Below, piece by piece: positions 24,412-32,306 of a stretch of 36,483 nt of DNA (position 1 is the first letter of the stretch; each line of letters opens with the position of its first letter). Made by a program: the position numbers and the translations under genes. Source of the stretch: DASPJQ01 sp035299065 (lineage in GTDB: Bacteria; Bacteroidota; Bacteroidia; Flavobacteriales_D; UBA2798); the NCBI GenBank assembly GCA_035299065.1, contig DATGXI010000023.1:1-36483 (forward strand), in the 5' to 3' direction. The notes beneath the pieces were generated by a model, which worked only from the letters and a program-made list of their open reading frames with translations, was not told where the DNA came from and made no database searches.

Positions 24412-24645
24412 AGCCAAATAGCCCCGAGCATGCAAAATGTTTTTTACATAAGAATCATTGCGAGGGCTATAGGCGATAGCGCGGCCCTGAAGCGAACGGC
24501 ATGAGTAAAAGCACCAGTTGGCAGTAAATTTATGCCGTTATACTTCAGGGGGCGGCCAAATCATGAACAATAACCACTCCTGTATTGTTTAAAAATCCCC
24601 GCAACACATTTTATTCAGGTTTTTAAATGATGCATTTTTGCAGTG
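24412..24645. other. Intergenic region with a structured element
   Basis: 234 bases with no gene. It begins with a stretch containing CATTGCGAGGG (24454-24464), which looks like a dispersed intergenic repeat, and includes the long hairpin at 24485-24550. The right end is AT-rich and has a partial -7-like CATTTTTG just before the MscS gene. Confidence 0.5.
24485..24550. repeat. Long imperfect hairpin (REP-like or RNA element)
   Basis: CCCTGAAG (24485-24492) pairs with CTTCAGGG (24543-24550), and AACGGCAT (24495-24502) pairs with ATGCCGTT (24532-24539). The two stems are separated by a 2x3 internal loop and capped by a 29-base loop: 16 perfect pairs in all. No T tract follows, so it is not a standard terminator. 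The neighbouring sequence is rich in GCGAxGG-type words often seen in REP-like repeats. Confidence 0.65.
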
Positions 24646-25758
24646 ATGAGTTTTTTCACCAGCCCGATAATAAGCCTAACCCCAACCATTGGCATTTCAT
24701 TCCTGAACATTCTAATATGGATAGGTTTATTTGTTGCGGCACGTTACACCAAAATAGCGGTTAAACGTTATGTACGTGGAAAAAATATACATAAGCAACA
24801 AATTACCCTGGCAGGGCGTGAAATAACGTTTATTTCACTGGCCAAACAGGTAACCAATATTGTGTTTGTGATTATTGCCCTGCAAAGTTTAAGCATTACC
24901 AACAATGGGTCGGGCCTGGGTGAGTTGCTGGACATAAAATTACTGGATTTGGGAAAAGACAGTAAGATCATTATTTCGGTTTACACCATTTCACTGTTTA
25001 TTGTGTTGATTGTGGGGGCAAAATTGCTTACCACGTTTATGCGCCTGTTTGTACAGCGCACCATGGCCGATAAAAAATGGATTGATAAAGGAAAAGAGTA
25101 CACAATTATTATGCTGGTTCAGTATTTTATATATACTGTTTGCATTGTGATTGGCATGCGTGCGTGCGGATTTGATTTAACCATTTTACTGGCATCGTCA
25201 GCAGCGCTTTTGGTGGGGCTTGGTTTGGGTATACAACGTATTTTTGCCGACATTATTTCAGGATTTATTATTTTGTTTGAGGGCACATTTAAAGTGGGTG
25301 ATATTATACAGGTACCCGAAGGACAGGCACGCATTATACAAATAAATATACGCACCTCAAAAGCACGAACAACAGGAGGCAATGTAATTGTGTTGCCCAA
25401 TTCAAAACTTACAACAGAATCAATCAACCACTGGTCATACAACAACAAACCGGTACGTTATTCAGTTACGGTTTATACCGAGCCGGGAAGTGATTTGACG
25501 CTGGTGAAACAGCTGTTGTATGATTGCGCACTTAACCACCCCCATGTTGACAAGAAAAAAAACATACAGGTGGTGCTGGAAGAATTTACCGAATCAAACA
25601 ATAATTTGAAGCTGTGGTTTTGGACTGAAAAAATTTGGGAGATAGAGACCATAAAAAGCGATTTGCGTTTTGCAGTGGAGGAAAGCCTGCGTGTACATGG
25701 TATACGTACAGGTTCACCAACCATTAAGTACCTTGATAAAGAAAAGAATACCAATTAG
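24646..25758 (+). CDS. MscS-family mechanosensitive ion channel
   Basis: This 370-residue inner-membrane protein has about five membrane helices (about 15-35, 65-83, 107-130, 152-172 and 178-200). The pore helix and the start of the beta domain carry the MscS hallmark: LLVGLGLGIQRIFADIISGF, then FEGTFKVGDIIQV. The C-terminal cytoplasmic vestibule domain includes VIVLPNSKLTTESINHWS. MscS channels open under membrane tension and release solutes on hypo-osmotic shock. The frame also has a GTG at 24643; ATG 24646 is preferred. The N-terminal part is longer than in the smallest MscS. Single gene. Confidence 0.92.
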   Translation: MSFFTSPIISLTPTIGISFLNILIWIGLFVAARYTKIAVKRYVRGKNIHKQQITLAGREITFISLAKQVTNIVFVIIALQSLSITNNGSGLGELLDIKLLDLGKDSKIIISVYTISLFIVLIVGAKLLTTFMRLFVQRTMADKKWIDKGKEYTIIMLVQYFIYTVCIVIGMRACGFDLTILLASSAALLVGLGLGIQRIFADIISGFIILFEGTFKVGDIIQVPEGQARIIQINIRTSKARTTGGNVIVLPNSKLTTESINHWSYNNKPVRYSVTVYTEPGSDLTLVKQLLYDCALNHPHVDKKKNIQVVLEEFTESNNNLKLWFWTEKIWEIETIKSDLRFAVEESLRVHGIRTGSPTIKYLDKEKNTN

Positions 25759-25889
25759 CCGCGCGGGTAAACCTTGTTGTGGCAATGAATGTAACAATTG
25801 ATTGGTATTTCAAACACGTTTAAGTGTTTCATTTATAATTTAAAACAGACGGGTTTAAACCGATAAATCAGCATATTGAATTTTATTGT

Positions 25890-25897
25890 TATATTTG
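25890..25897 (+). promoter_or_regulatory. -7 box for the small lipoprotein genes
   Basis: TATATTTG, an exact TAnnTTTG match, ends 15 bases before the ATG at 25913. No -33 element at normal spacing is clear. Confidence 0.5.
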
Positions 25898-25912
25898 ACT
25901 AAACAGTTAATC

Positions 25913-26200
25913 ATGTACAAAATAATTATACCCCTTTCAGTTCTCGTATTGACCGCCTGTGGTGGTGGCAAAAAATCAGCCGAGGAAATTTCAAAAGAAT
26001 GGTGCGATCTGAACAAAAAAGTGAATGAGGCTGAAGACGAAGTAACGCGCGACAAGGCAAAAGAAGATTTAAAAGCATTTTCCGAAAAATTTGACGAAGA
26101 TTTTAAGAATGACGATGCCATGTATGAAAAAGTGACCGAACTTACCGATGAGTGTTTGGAAGAAGGCGAGGAAGGTCACCATGATTATGATGGCGATTAA
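25913..26200 (+). CDS. Small acidic lipoprotein
   Basis: This 95-residue protein has a lipoprotein signal (YKIIIPLSVLVLTAC, lipidated C16) followed by GGGKK. The mature part is very charged, alpha-helical and acidic at the end (EECLEEGEEGHHDYDGD-like tail: TDECLEEGEEGHHDYDGD), with two cysteines (WCDL and ECLEE). The frame is open upstream through a TTG at 25886, but ATG 25913 starts the signal. No family recognised; the next gene encodes a similar lipoprotein, and the two are probably cotranscribed (25 bases apart). Confidence 0.75.
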   Translation: MYKIIIPLSVLVLTACGGGKKSAEEISKEWCDLNKKVNEAEDEVTRDKAKEDLKAFSEKFDEDFKNDDAMYEKVTELTDECLEEGEEGHHDYDGD

Positions 26201-26225
26201 TGTGTAACTACCTAAACCAATAAAT

Positions 26226-26513
26226 ATGAAAAAACTAGTATTAAGTATATTTGCCGCTGCAACGCTTGTAGCTTGCGGAGGCGGAAACGACCCAGCGGCC
26301 GATGCACAGGCAACCTGTGACTGCAATATCAAAGCAAACACCATGAAAGCCGATGATCCAAACCGATCAGCCGAACAAAAGAAATGTATGGACATGAGCA
26401 TGGATATGTATAAGAAGTACAAGGATGATATTGAAGGCATGAAAACATTTAACGAAAAATTGATGGAGTGCAGCAAAGAAGTAATGGAAAAATCAATGGA
26501 ATCGTATAAATAA
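26226..26513 (+). CDS. Small lipoprotein with several cysteines
   Basis: This 95-residue protein has a lipoprotein signal (KKLVLSIFAAATLVAC, lipidated C17) followed by GGGNDPA. The mature part is helical and Met/Lys-rich, with four cysteines (TCDC, KKCMD, MECSK) that could form disulfides or bind a metal. It resembles the lipoprotein upstream in size, lipobox context and helical character; a common origin is possible but is not shown by sequence. Terminator follows at 26535. Confidence 0.75.
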   Translation: MKKLVLSIFAAATLVACGGGNDPAADAQATCDCNIKANTMKADDPNRSAEQKKCMDMSMDMYKKYKDDIEGMKTFNEKLMECSKEVMEKSMESYK

Positions 26514-26534
26514 GCTGATTTTTTAACTTTAGTG

Positions 26535-26569
26535 AAAACCCCGTTTCTGTTTTGGAGATGGGGTTTTTT
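26535..26569 (+). terminator. Terminator between convergent genes
   Basis: AAAACCCC (26535-26542) pairs with GGGGTTTT (26560-26567), and further weak pairs extend the stem inward; six T follow the GGGG. The A run on the left gives a shorter U tract on the minus strand, so it may also serve the LysE gene, whose stop lies 11 bases away. Confidence 0.8.
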
Positions 26570-26579
26570 ATTTCACCAC

Positions 26580-27209
26580 TTATGAAAACGTACCAAACCC
26601 TTTAAGGATCATAACCACCCCAAACACTACAAGTATAATTCCAATAACGCGGTTAACCATGAGCAGGCGCCTGTCGGTCATAAAACTTTTAAGCTGGCCA
26701 GCGCCCACAATTTTTAAAAGGTCAATGGAGAAAAACGAAACGAGTATTGAAATAAAAAACACCAGCATTTGGTTGGGTGTAAAACCAAACCCATCGCCAA
26801 ACAAAAACAGGCCCAGCCAGTAAAAAACAACTGAAGGGTTAAACATGTTGAGTAAAAAACCTTTCATGAAAAACCTGAAATAGTCTTTTTTACCATACTT
26901 CTGCGTTTCTTCAGAAAGTGGGTCGCCCTTTTTTACCTTAAGCATATTGACAAGCCCAAACCCAATAAAAATTAAACCGCCACAGGCGGTAAGCATGTGT
27001 TCATGCTCCTTCAGGTCCATAAGGAATGAACTAAAGTTATAGGCCAGTAAAATGTAAAGAATGTCGCTAATTAATACGCCCAAATCAAGGGCCAGGGCTG
27101 GTTTTACCCCGCGTTTGAGACTGGTTTCAATGAGCACAAAAAAAATGGGCCCAACCAGGAAGCTTAACAGCACCCCGAATGAAAATCCCTTTATTATTGC
27201 GTCATACAT
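26580..27209 (-). CDS. LysE/RhtB-family exporter
   Basis: This 209-residue inner-membrane protein has six predicted helices. The N-terminal signature GVLLSFLVGPIFFVLIETSLKRG (residues 12-34), the central GFLLNMFNPSVVFYWLG and the C-terminal GIILVVFGVVMILKGFG fit the LysE superfamily of amino acid exporters. The substrate cannot be predicted; many Bacteroidota members are only annotated as LysE family translocators. It is a single gene, convergent with the lipoprotein pair, with a TACCTTTA box 17 bases before its ATG. Confidence 0.88.
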   Translation of the reverse strand: MYDAIIKGFSFGVLLSFLVGPIFFVLIETSLKRGVKPALALDLGVLISDILYILLAYNFSSFLMDLKEHEHMLTACGGLIFIGFGLVNMLKVKKGDPLSEETQKYGKKDYFRFFMKGFLLNMFNPSVVFYWLGLFLFGDGFGFTPNQMLVFFISILVSFFSIDLLKIVGAGQLKSFMTDRRLLMVNRVIGIILVVFGVVMILKGFGTFS

Positions 27210-27226
27210 GCCCTATTCGTTTGCCT

Positions 27227-27234
27227 TAAAGGTA
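27227..27234 (-). promoter_or_regulatory. Probable -7 box for the LysE gene
   Basis: The minus strand reads TACCTTTA, the same variant as before the GbsR-type regulator, 17 bases before the ATG at 27209. No -33 element is clear. Confidence 0.35.
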
Positions 27235-27443
27235 AAATTTTTTATAAAATAAAAGCCGTTAATACCCCCTTAGGCCAATATTTTGCGCCAATCTTAAAAG
27301 GTAGTATGCTGACCGACATAGTTTAGGATTCATTTCACAGGTAAATTCAAATGCAATGCCTGTGAAACAGTCATTTTAGGCCTTTATTGCAAGAGAAGTG
27401 CCATTTTCAGCTAAATTAGCGCCCTGTTTTATATAAGAATACA

Positions 27444-29246
27444 ATGGTAGTTACAGCACACCGCACACATAGCAATGGAGAGCTTCGCATACAGCATGTA
27501 GGCCAAACAGTTACCCTTTGCGGTTGGGTACAACGCAGCAAAGACCTGGGCGGTATCACGTTCATTGAATTGCGTGACCGGTATGGATTTACCCAGCTGG
27601 CTTTTAACATGGACACCAATGCCGCATTGTGTGAGCAGGCACGAAAATTAGGACGTGAATTTGTGGTGAAGGTTACGGGTAAAGTAATTGAACGCTCCAA
27701 TAAAAATCCAAAAATACCCACGGGTGATATTGAAATTGAGGTGAATGAATTGAATGTATTAAATTCATCGCTGGTGCCCCCGTTTACCATTGAGGACAAT
27801 ACCGATGGTGGTGATGATTTGCGCATGAAATACCGGTACCTGGACTTACGCAGAACGCCCGTGCGTAAAAGCCTTGAACTGCGTAACCAGCTTTCACTTG
27901 CTACACGCAATTATTTAAGCAAACAAAATTTTATTGAGGTAGAAACACCTTATTTAATAAAATCAACCCCTGAGGGCGCCCGTGATTTTGTAGTACCATC
28001 ACGCATGAACCCCGGCCAGTTTTATGCCCTGCCACAGTCGCCACAAACCTTTAAGCAATTGCTTATGGTAAGCGGCTATGACAGGTATTACCAGATTGTA
28101 AAATGTTTCAGGGACGAAGATTTACGTGCCGACAGGCAACCTGAGTTTACTCAAATTGACTGTGAAATGGCATTTGTGGAACAGGAAGATATTTTACAAA
28201 CATTTGAAGGCCTTACCCGCAATTTGTTTAAGGAAATAAAAGGATTTGACCCGGGTGAAATGCCGCGCATGACCTATGCCGATGCCATGAAGTATTATGG
28301 CAGCGATAAGCCCGACACGCGTTTTGAAATGAAATTTGTGGAGCTGAACGATGTGGTGAAAAACAAAGGCTTTAAAGTGTTTGACGATGCTGAACTGGTT
28401 GTAGGCATTTGTGCCAAAGGAGCAGCTTCGTATACACGCAAGCAGTTAGATGAGCTTACCGATTTTGTAAAACGTCCGCAAATTGGCGCAACCGGTATGG
28501 TGTATGCACGTTTTAATGAAGATGGAACCGTAAAATCATCAGTAGACAAATTTTACAATGAAACCGAATTGAACAATTGGGTGAACGCGTTTGGTGCCGC
28601 GAAGGGAGATTTAATGTTAATATTGGCCGGCCCCGAAGCAAAAACACGTAAAGCAATGAATGAATTGCGCCTTGAAATGGGTACACGTTTGGGCTTGCGC
28701 GATAAAGATAAATATTCATGTTTGTGGGTAATTGATTTTCCTTTGCTTGAAAAAGGCGAAGAGAGTGGGCTGCCGGGCATGGAGGGCAGGTGGCATGCCA
28801 AACATCACCCGTTTACCTCACCCAAGATTGAAGACGCTGCTGCAATTATAAATTATGATAAGAACGCAGATTTAACCCATGTGCGCGCCAATGCATACGA
28901 CATTGTGATAAACGGTGTTGAGGTTGGTGGTGGTTCAATTCGTATTCACAACAAAGAAATGCAGGCAGCCATGTTCCGTGTATTAGGATTTACAAACGAA
29001 GAAGCACAGGAGCAATTTGGCTTTTTAATGAATGCCTTTGAATTTGGCGCACCCCCGCATGGTGGAATTGCATTCGGTTTTGACAGGCTGTGCTCGTTAT
29101 TTGGCGGCAGCGAAAGCATACGCGATTTCATAGCATTCCCTAAAAACAACAGCGGACGTGATACCATGATTGATGCGCCATCAGAAATAAATAAAATGCA
29201 ATTAGCAGAACTAAATATTGACGTTAAACCAATTGAAAAAAAATAA
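27444..29246 (+). CDS. aspS: Aspartyl-tRNA synthetase
   Basis: AspS charges tRNA-Asp in the cytosol. The 600-residue protein has the N-terminal OB-fold anticodon domain (about 10-110; GWVQRSKDLGGITFIELRD), the class II core with motif 2 (FRDEDLRADRQPEFTQID, starting at F222), the bacterial insertion (GAD) domain (about 290-420) and motif 3 (GIAFGFDRL, about 540-548). The length and the insertion domain are those of bacterial-type AspRS. The sequence before the gene is AT-rich, with no clear promoter box. The next gene begins three bases after its stop. Confidence 0.97.
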   Translation: MVVTAHRTHSNGELRIQHVGQTVTLCGWVQRSKDLGGITFIELRDRYGFTQLAFNMDTNAALCEQARKLGREFVVKVTGKVIERSNKNPKIPTGDIEIEVNELNVLNSSLVPPFTIEDNTDGGDDLRMKYRYLDLRRTPVRKSLELRNQLSLATRNYLSKQNFIEVETPYLIKSTPEGARDFVVPSRMNPGQFYALPQSPQTFKQLLMVSGYDRYYQIVKCFRDEDLRADRQPEFTQIDCEMAFVEQEDILQTFEGLTRNLFKEIKGFDPGEMPRMTYADAMKYYGSDKPDTRFEMKFVELNDVVKNKGFKVFDDAELVVGICAKGAASYTRKQLDELTDFVKRPQIGATGMVYARFNEDGTVKSSVDKFYNETELNNWVNAFGAAKGDLMLILAGPEAKTRKAMNELRLEMGTRLGLRDKDKYSCLWVIDFPLLEKGEESGLPGMEGRWHAKHHPFTSPKIEDAAAIINYDKNADLTHVRANAYDIVINGVEVGGGSIRIHNKEMQAAMFRVLGFTNEEAQEQFGFLMNAFEFGAPPHGGIAFGFDRLCSLFGGSESIRDFIAFPKNNSGRDTMIDAPSEINKMQLAELNIDVKPIEKK

Positions 29247-29249
29247 ACT

Positions 29250-29708
29250 ATGGAATCATTTTATCACTTCATGATTAAAGGTCACTCCGGATTACGCTGG
29301 GTGGCATTGATACTTTTATTGTGGGCAATTTTTAATGCCGTATCAAAAAAATCGGGCGGCTTGTATACCAAGGGCGATCGTAAACTAAACATGTTTGCTA
29401 TGGTGAGTCTTCACCTGCAATTGGTTATTGGTTTAATCCTTTATTTCATTAGCCCGCTAAGGCAACTGGCCTTTATGAATTTTGGTGCAGCCATGAAAGA
29501 CGGCATGTTGCGTCATATAGCCATTGAGCACATTACCATGATGATTTTGGCTATTGTGTTTGTTACCATTGGTCATGCAAAATCAAAACGCGTAACCGAT
29601 GCGAATGCAAAACATAAAAAAATTATGGTGTTTTATATTATTGGATTGGTGTTGATACTGGCAGCTATTCCATGGCCGTTCCGCGGTTGGGGACATGGCT
29701 GGTTTTAA
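29250..29708 (+). CDS. Cytochrome-b-like 4-TM membrane protein
   Basis: This 152-residue protein has four membrane helices (about 14-32, 46-67, 93-108 and 125-141). Histidines sit in or near them: H12 and H55 in the first two, H94 and H109 in the third, plus H89 and H149. Paired histidines in a small four-helix protein suggest b-heme ligation; Bacteroidota relatives are, to my memory, annotated as cytochrome B. The gene starts three bases after aspS and is followed directly by a cytochrome c gene, which supports a role in membrane electron transfer. Heme binding is inferred. Confidence 0.6.
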   Translation: MESFYHFMIKGHSGLRWVALILLLWAIFNAVSKKSGGLYTKGDRKLNMFAMVSLHLQLVIGLILYFISPLRQLAFMNFGAAMKDGMLRHIAIEHITMMILAIVFVTIGHAKSKRVTDANAKHKKIMVFYIIGLVLILAAIPWPFRGWGHGWF

Positions 29709-29719
29709 TTTAAGTGAAC

Positions 29720-30067
29720 ATGATTAAATACATTGCAATAGCATTGGTGTTGGTAGTTATTTCATGTGGCGAAGAAGCCGGTGAAGCAAGTGAAAAAGAC
29801 AATTTGCCTAAAGAAGAACTTACGGTTGAACAAAAAGTAGAGGCAGGAAAAACACTTTACATGAGCAATTGTAAATTGTGCCATGGCGAAGACGGAACAT
29901 TGGGCAACAGCGGATCAAAAAACCTGCAGGAAACCAAATTGGCGGGTAAAGACCTGATCAATGTAATTTCCTACGGCCAAAACGCCATGCGAGGATACAA
30001 AGACTTTTTTGAAGAAGGGGATATAGACAATATTGCTGCTTTTGTGGAAACCTTGAAAAAGAATTAA
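29720..30067 (+). CDS. Lipoprotein c-type cytochrome
   Basis: This 115-residue protein has a lipobox (VVISC, C16), an acidic linker and one c-type heme site, CKLCH (C51, C54, H55), followed by GEDGTLGNSGSKNL. M90 (QNAMRGYKDFF) is the likely sixth ligand. The size and pattern fit the class I Cytochrome_CBB3/mono-heme domain. It is anchored by lipid, so it faces the periplasm (or the cell surface). The frame is open to a GTG at 29714; ATG 29720 starts the signal. It probably forms a small electron-transfer pair with the membrane protein encoded just upstream. Confidence 0.88.
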   Translation: MIKYIAIALVLVVISCGEEAGEASEKDNLPKEELTVEQKVEAGKTLYMSNCKLCHGEDGTLGNSGSKNLQETKLAGKDLINVISYGQNAMRGYKDFFEEGDIDNIAAFVETLKKN

Positions 30068-30073
30068 TACAAA

Positions 30074-30120
30074 CTTCTCTGTGCTCTCTGCGAACGACCT
30101 CTGCGCACTCTGTGGTTAAA
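30074..30120. repeat. Dispersed intergenic repeat of the CTCTGTG/CTCTGCG type
   Basis: The gap between the cytochrome c and hflX genes consists almost wholly of CTCTGTG, CTCTGCG and CTCTGTGG words ending in GGTTAAA. Such sequence is known from many bacterial genomes as a dispersed intergenic repeat. It is not coding. Confidence 0.65.
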
Positions 30121-30137
30121 CTTACCTGGATTATTTA

Positions 30138-31340
30138 ATGTCTGAAGAAAAAAAAATAAATAAAAATATTCCGCAAACCGCGGTGCTTGTTGGTGTCATT
30201 AATTCACGCCAGGGCGAGGAACGCGTAAAAGAATACCTTGATGAACTAGAATTCCTGGCAACTACTGCAGGAATAACCACCAAAAAGCGATTTACCCAAA
30301 AACTGGAAGTGCAGGTTGCGGCAACGCATATTGGTACAGGTAAACTCCAGGAAATAGCTGATTATATAAAAGAAAACAGCATTACGGTATTGATTTTTGA
30401 CGATGAGCTTTCACCAAGCCAGCAACGCAACATTGAAAAAATGGTGGAAATACCCGTATTGGACCGTACCAGTTTAATTCTTGAAATATTTGCAACGCGT
30501 GCACGTACTTCACATGCAAAAACCCAGGTTGAGCTGGCAAGGTATCAATACATTTTACCGCGTTTAACGCGCATGTGGACGCATTTGGAACGCCAGCGCG
30601 GTGGAACGGGTACACGTAGTGGTAGTGGTGAGTTGCAGATTGAAAGTGACCGCAGGGTGGTGTTGGAAAAAATTGCAAAGCTTAAGGAAGATCTGAAAAT
30701 GATTGACAAGCAAATGGCCCAGCAACGTGGAAACCGTGGCCAGTTGGTACGCGTGTCGCTGGTGGGTTATACCAATGTGGGTAAGTCAACGTTAATGAAT
30801 GTGCTTAGTAAAAGCGAAGTTTTTGCCGAAAATAAATTGTTTGCCACGCTTGATACAACTGTGCGCAAAGTGGTGTTTGAAAACCTGCCATTTTTATTGA
30901 CGGATACTGTAGGATTCATACGTAAACTTCCCACGCAATTAATTGAGTCGTTTAAATCAACGCTTGATGAGGTACGCGAAGCCGATTTACTGATTCACGT
31001 GGTGGATATTTCGCATCCCAATTTTGAAGATCACATTAACGTGGTAAACCAAACCTTAAAAGACATTGGTGCGGGCGATAAGGAAATGATTATGGTATTC
31101 AATAAAATTGATGCCTATACATTTACCGAGAAGGATGAAGATGATTTAACACCGGCTACTAAAGATAATTTGAGCCTTGCCGATTTGAAAAAAACCTGGA
31201 TGGCCGATCATAAAGGACAGAAAGCGATTTTTATTTCGGCACAAAACCGTACCAACCTGGCTGAGTTGCGTGAATTGGTTTATGAAGATGTAAAACGTAT
31301 TTTCCAGGTAAGGTATCCGTATAATAATTTCTTGTATTAA
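30138..31340 (+). CDS. hflX: GTPase HflX
   Basis: HflX is a ribosome-associated GTPase that splits stalled or stress-damaged 70S ribosomes. The 400-residue protein has the N-terminal HflX domain (about 15-110; VLVGVINSRQGEER), a central helical linker (ELARYQYILPRLTRMWTHLE, GGTGTRSGSGE), then the G domain with G1 GYTNVGKS (G210-S217), the switch region FATLDTTVRK, G3 DTVGFI, and G4 NKID. All nucleotide-binding motifs are intact. It starts 70 bases after the cytochrome c gene, across a repeat, and may have its own promoter. The inverted-repeat element at 31343-31445 follows. Confidence 0.95.
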   Translation: MSEEKKINKNIPQTAVLVGVINSRQGEERVKEYLDELEFLATTAGITTKKRFTQKLEVQVAATHIGTGKLQEIADYIKENSITVLIFDDELSPSQQRNIEKMVEIPVLDRTSLILEIFATRARTSHAKTQVELARYQYILPRLTRMWTHLERQRGGTGTRSGSGELQIESDRRVVLEKIAKLKEDLKMIDKQMAQQRGNRGQLVRVSLVGYTNVGKSTLMNVLSKSEVFAENKLFATLDTTVRKVVFENLPFLLTDTVGFIRKLPTQLIESFKSTLDEVREADLLIHVVDISHPNFEDHINVVNQTLKDIGAGDKEMIMVFNKIDAYTFTEKDEDDLTPATKDNLSLADLKKTWMADHKGQKAIFISAQNRTNLAELRELVYEDVKRIFQVRYPYNNFLY

Positions 31341-31342
31341 GC

Positions 31343-31445
31343 AGCGCCTGTTCCGAATCGCGAGCGACCGGTAGGACTCAAGGTTCACGTAAGAATTAAA
31401 GGCAGCGAAGCGATCTGTTAAGGCTTGGCGGAATTTTCAGGCGCT
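31343..31445. repeat. 103-bp element with terminal inverted repeats
   Basis: The ends are AGCGCCTG (31343-31350) and CAGGCGCT (31438-31445), a perfect inverted pair; TTCCG next to the left arm pairs with CGGAA (31429-31433) across a four-base bulge, giving 13 pairs. The interior has GCGAGCGACCGG and GGCAGCGAAGCGAT, words common in REP-like elements. It fills the gap between convergent genes and lacks coding potential. A small mobile repeat (MITE/REP-like) or a structured RNA is possible. Confidence 0.6.
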
Positions 31446-31457
31446 ACTCGTTTTCAT

Positions 31458-32306
31458 TCAAATCAAAAAACGCGTTTGCCCAATGGTCATCATCGTTTTT
31501 TTATTTAAGCAACTCCATTTATCATTTTTCCTTGAAAAATAAAGGGTGTACTTCTTGGTTTTACGCTTGTCAATTTTTTCCGTTTCAAAATCTGAGTATT
31601 CAAATTCATAATGAATGGTCAAATAATTTTTTTGCAGGCTCAAGCTTGAATGTATATTGATTGACAAATCTTCATATTCACTAAAACCAGACCAGCAATA
31701 TTGAGGAATTGCAAGCATGCTGTCTTGCGGTTTCAATTTTTCAAATAAGTAAAAATAAGTTGAGCTATATGCTGACCCTGTACCATGAGAGGAAAAATAA
31801 TAATAATCTTTTATTTTTTTAAATCCTATGTATAACCAAGGCGGGTAATTTCCATGGTGAAACCTTTCCTGCCTGAATACGTTTCCTTTTGAATTTATTT
31901 CGGCAATAACATGTGTTTCGAATTCATAGCTTTCAGTTAAATCAATAAAACACAAGTACCAGGTCGAATCTTTTGTTTTGTAATATTTGCCAAGCGTATC
32001 TGTAGGTTTGAAAAGATACCAGGCTGTACCAATTGAATCGGTGAGTTTTTGCTGAATCAACCATGGCAGCAGTTCATTTTTAACCAATAAACCTGAATCA
32101 CCCCATGTTGAAATATCTAATTTTTTTAAAGGACCAATTATTTGCGGAGCAGGATGACAAGGCGTATATTCGGAAATAATAGGAATTACGTTTGTGTACA
32201 AGGCATTTTCATTTTTATTGTGTGAACTAAAATCAAAAAATATTCCTGCCGCAATAATAAATGCAAGAAAATAAAACAGAATGTAACCAACCCTAAACTT
32301 CATCAT
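31458..32306 (-). CDS. Membrane-anchored protein of unknown function, paralogue A
   Basis: This 282-residue protein has one N-terminal membrane segment (GYILFYFLAFIIAAGIFFDF) and a large extracytoplasmic domain. I do not recognise it, but it aligns over most of its length with the gene just upstream: DISTWGDSGLLVKNELLPW against DVSGWKESGFLTKNQLANW, LGKYYKTKDSTWYLCFIDL against IAKYYKTNFDSYYMCISNI, GTGSAYSS against NTGSAYCQ, and YCWSGFSEYEDLSI against SCWSGFYDEDNDLI. Start overlaps the upstream stop by 14 bases; last gene of the unit. Confidence 0.75.
   Translation of the reverse strand: MMKFRVGYILFYFLAFIIAAGIFFDFSSHNKNENALYTNVIPIISEYTPCHPAPQIIGPLKKLDISTWGDSGLLVKNELLPWLIQQKLTDSIGTAWYLFKPTDTLGKYYKTKDSTWYLCFIDLTESYEFETHVIAEINSKGNVFRQERFHHGNYPPWLYIGFKKIKDYYYFSSHGTGSAYSSTYFYLFEKLKPQDSMLAIPQYCWSGFSEYEDLSINIHSSLSLQKNYLTIHYEFEYSDFETEKIDKRKTKKYTLYFSRKNDKWSCLNKKTMMTIGQTRFLI

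Noticed and set aside
24454..24520. Possible tRNA in the GC-rich intergenic stretch after the TIGR01777 gene
   Set aside because: The paired arms do not form a cloverleaf, and no T-loop GTTCRANTC or anticodon arm is present.
27416..27910. 164-codon minus-strand open frame over the start of aspS
   Set aside because: It overlaps the conserved OB-fold region of aspS and has no features of its own.
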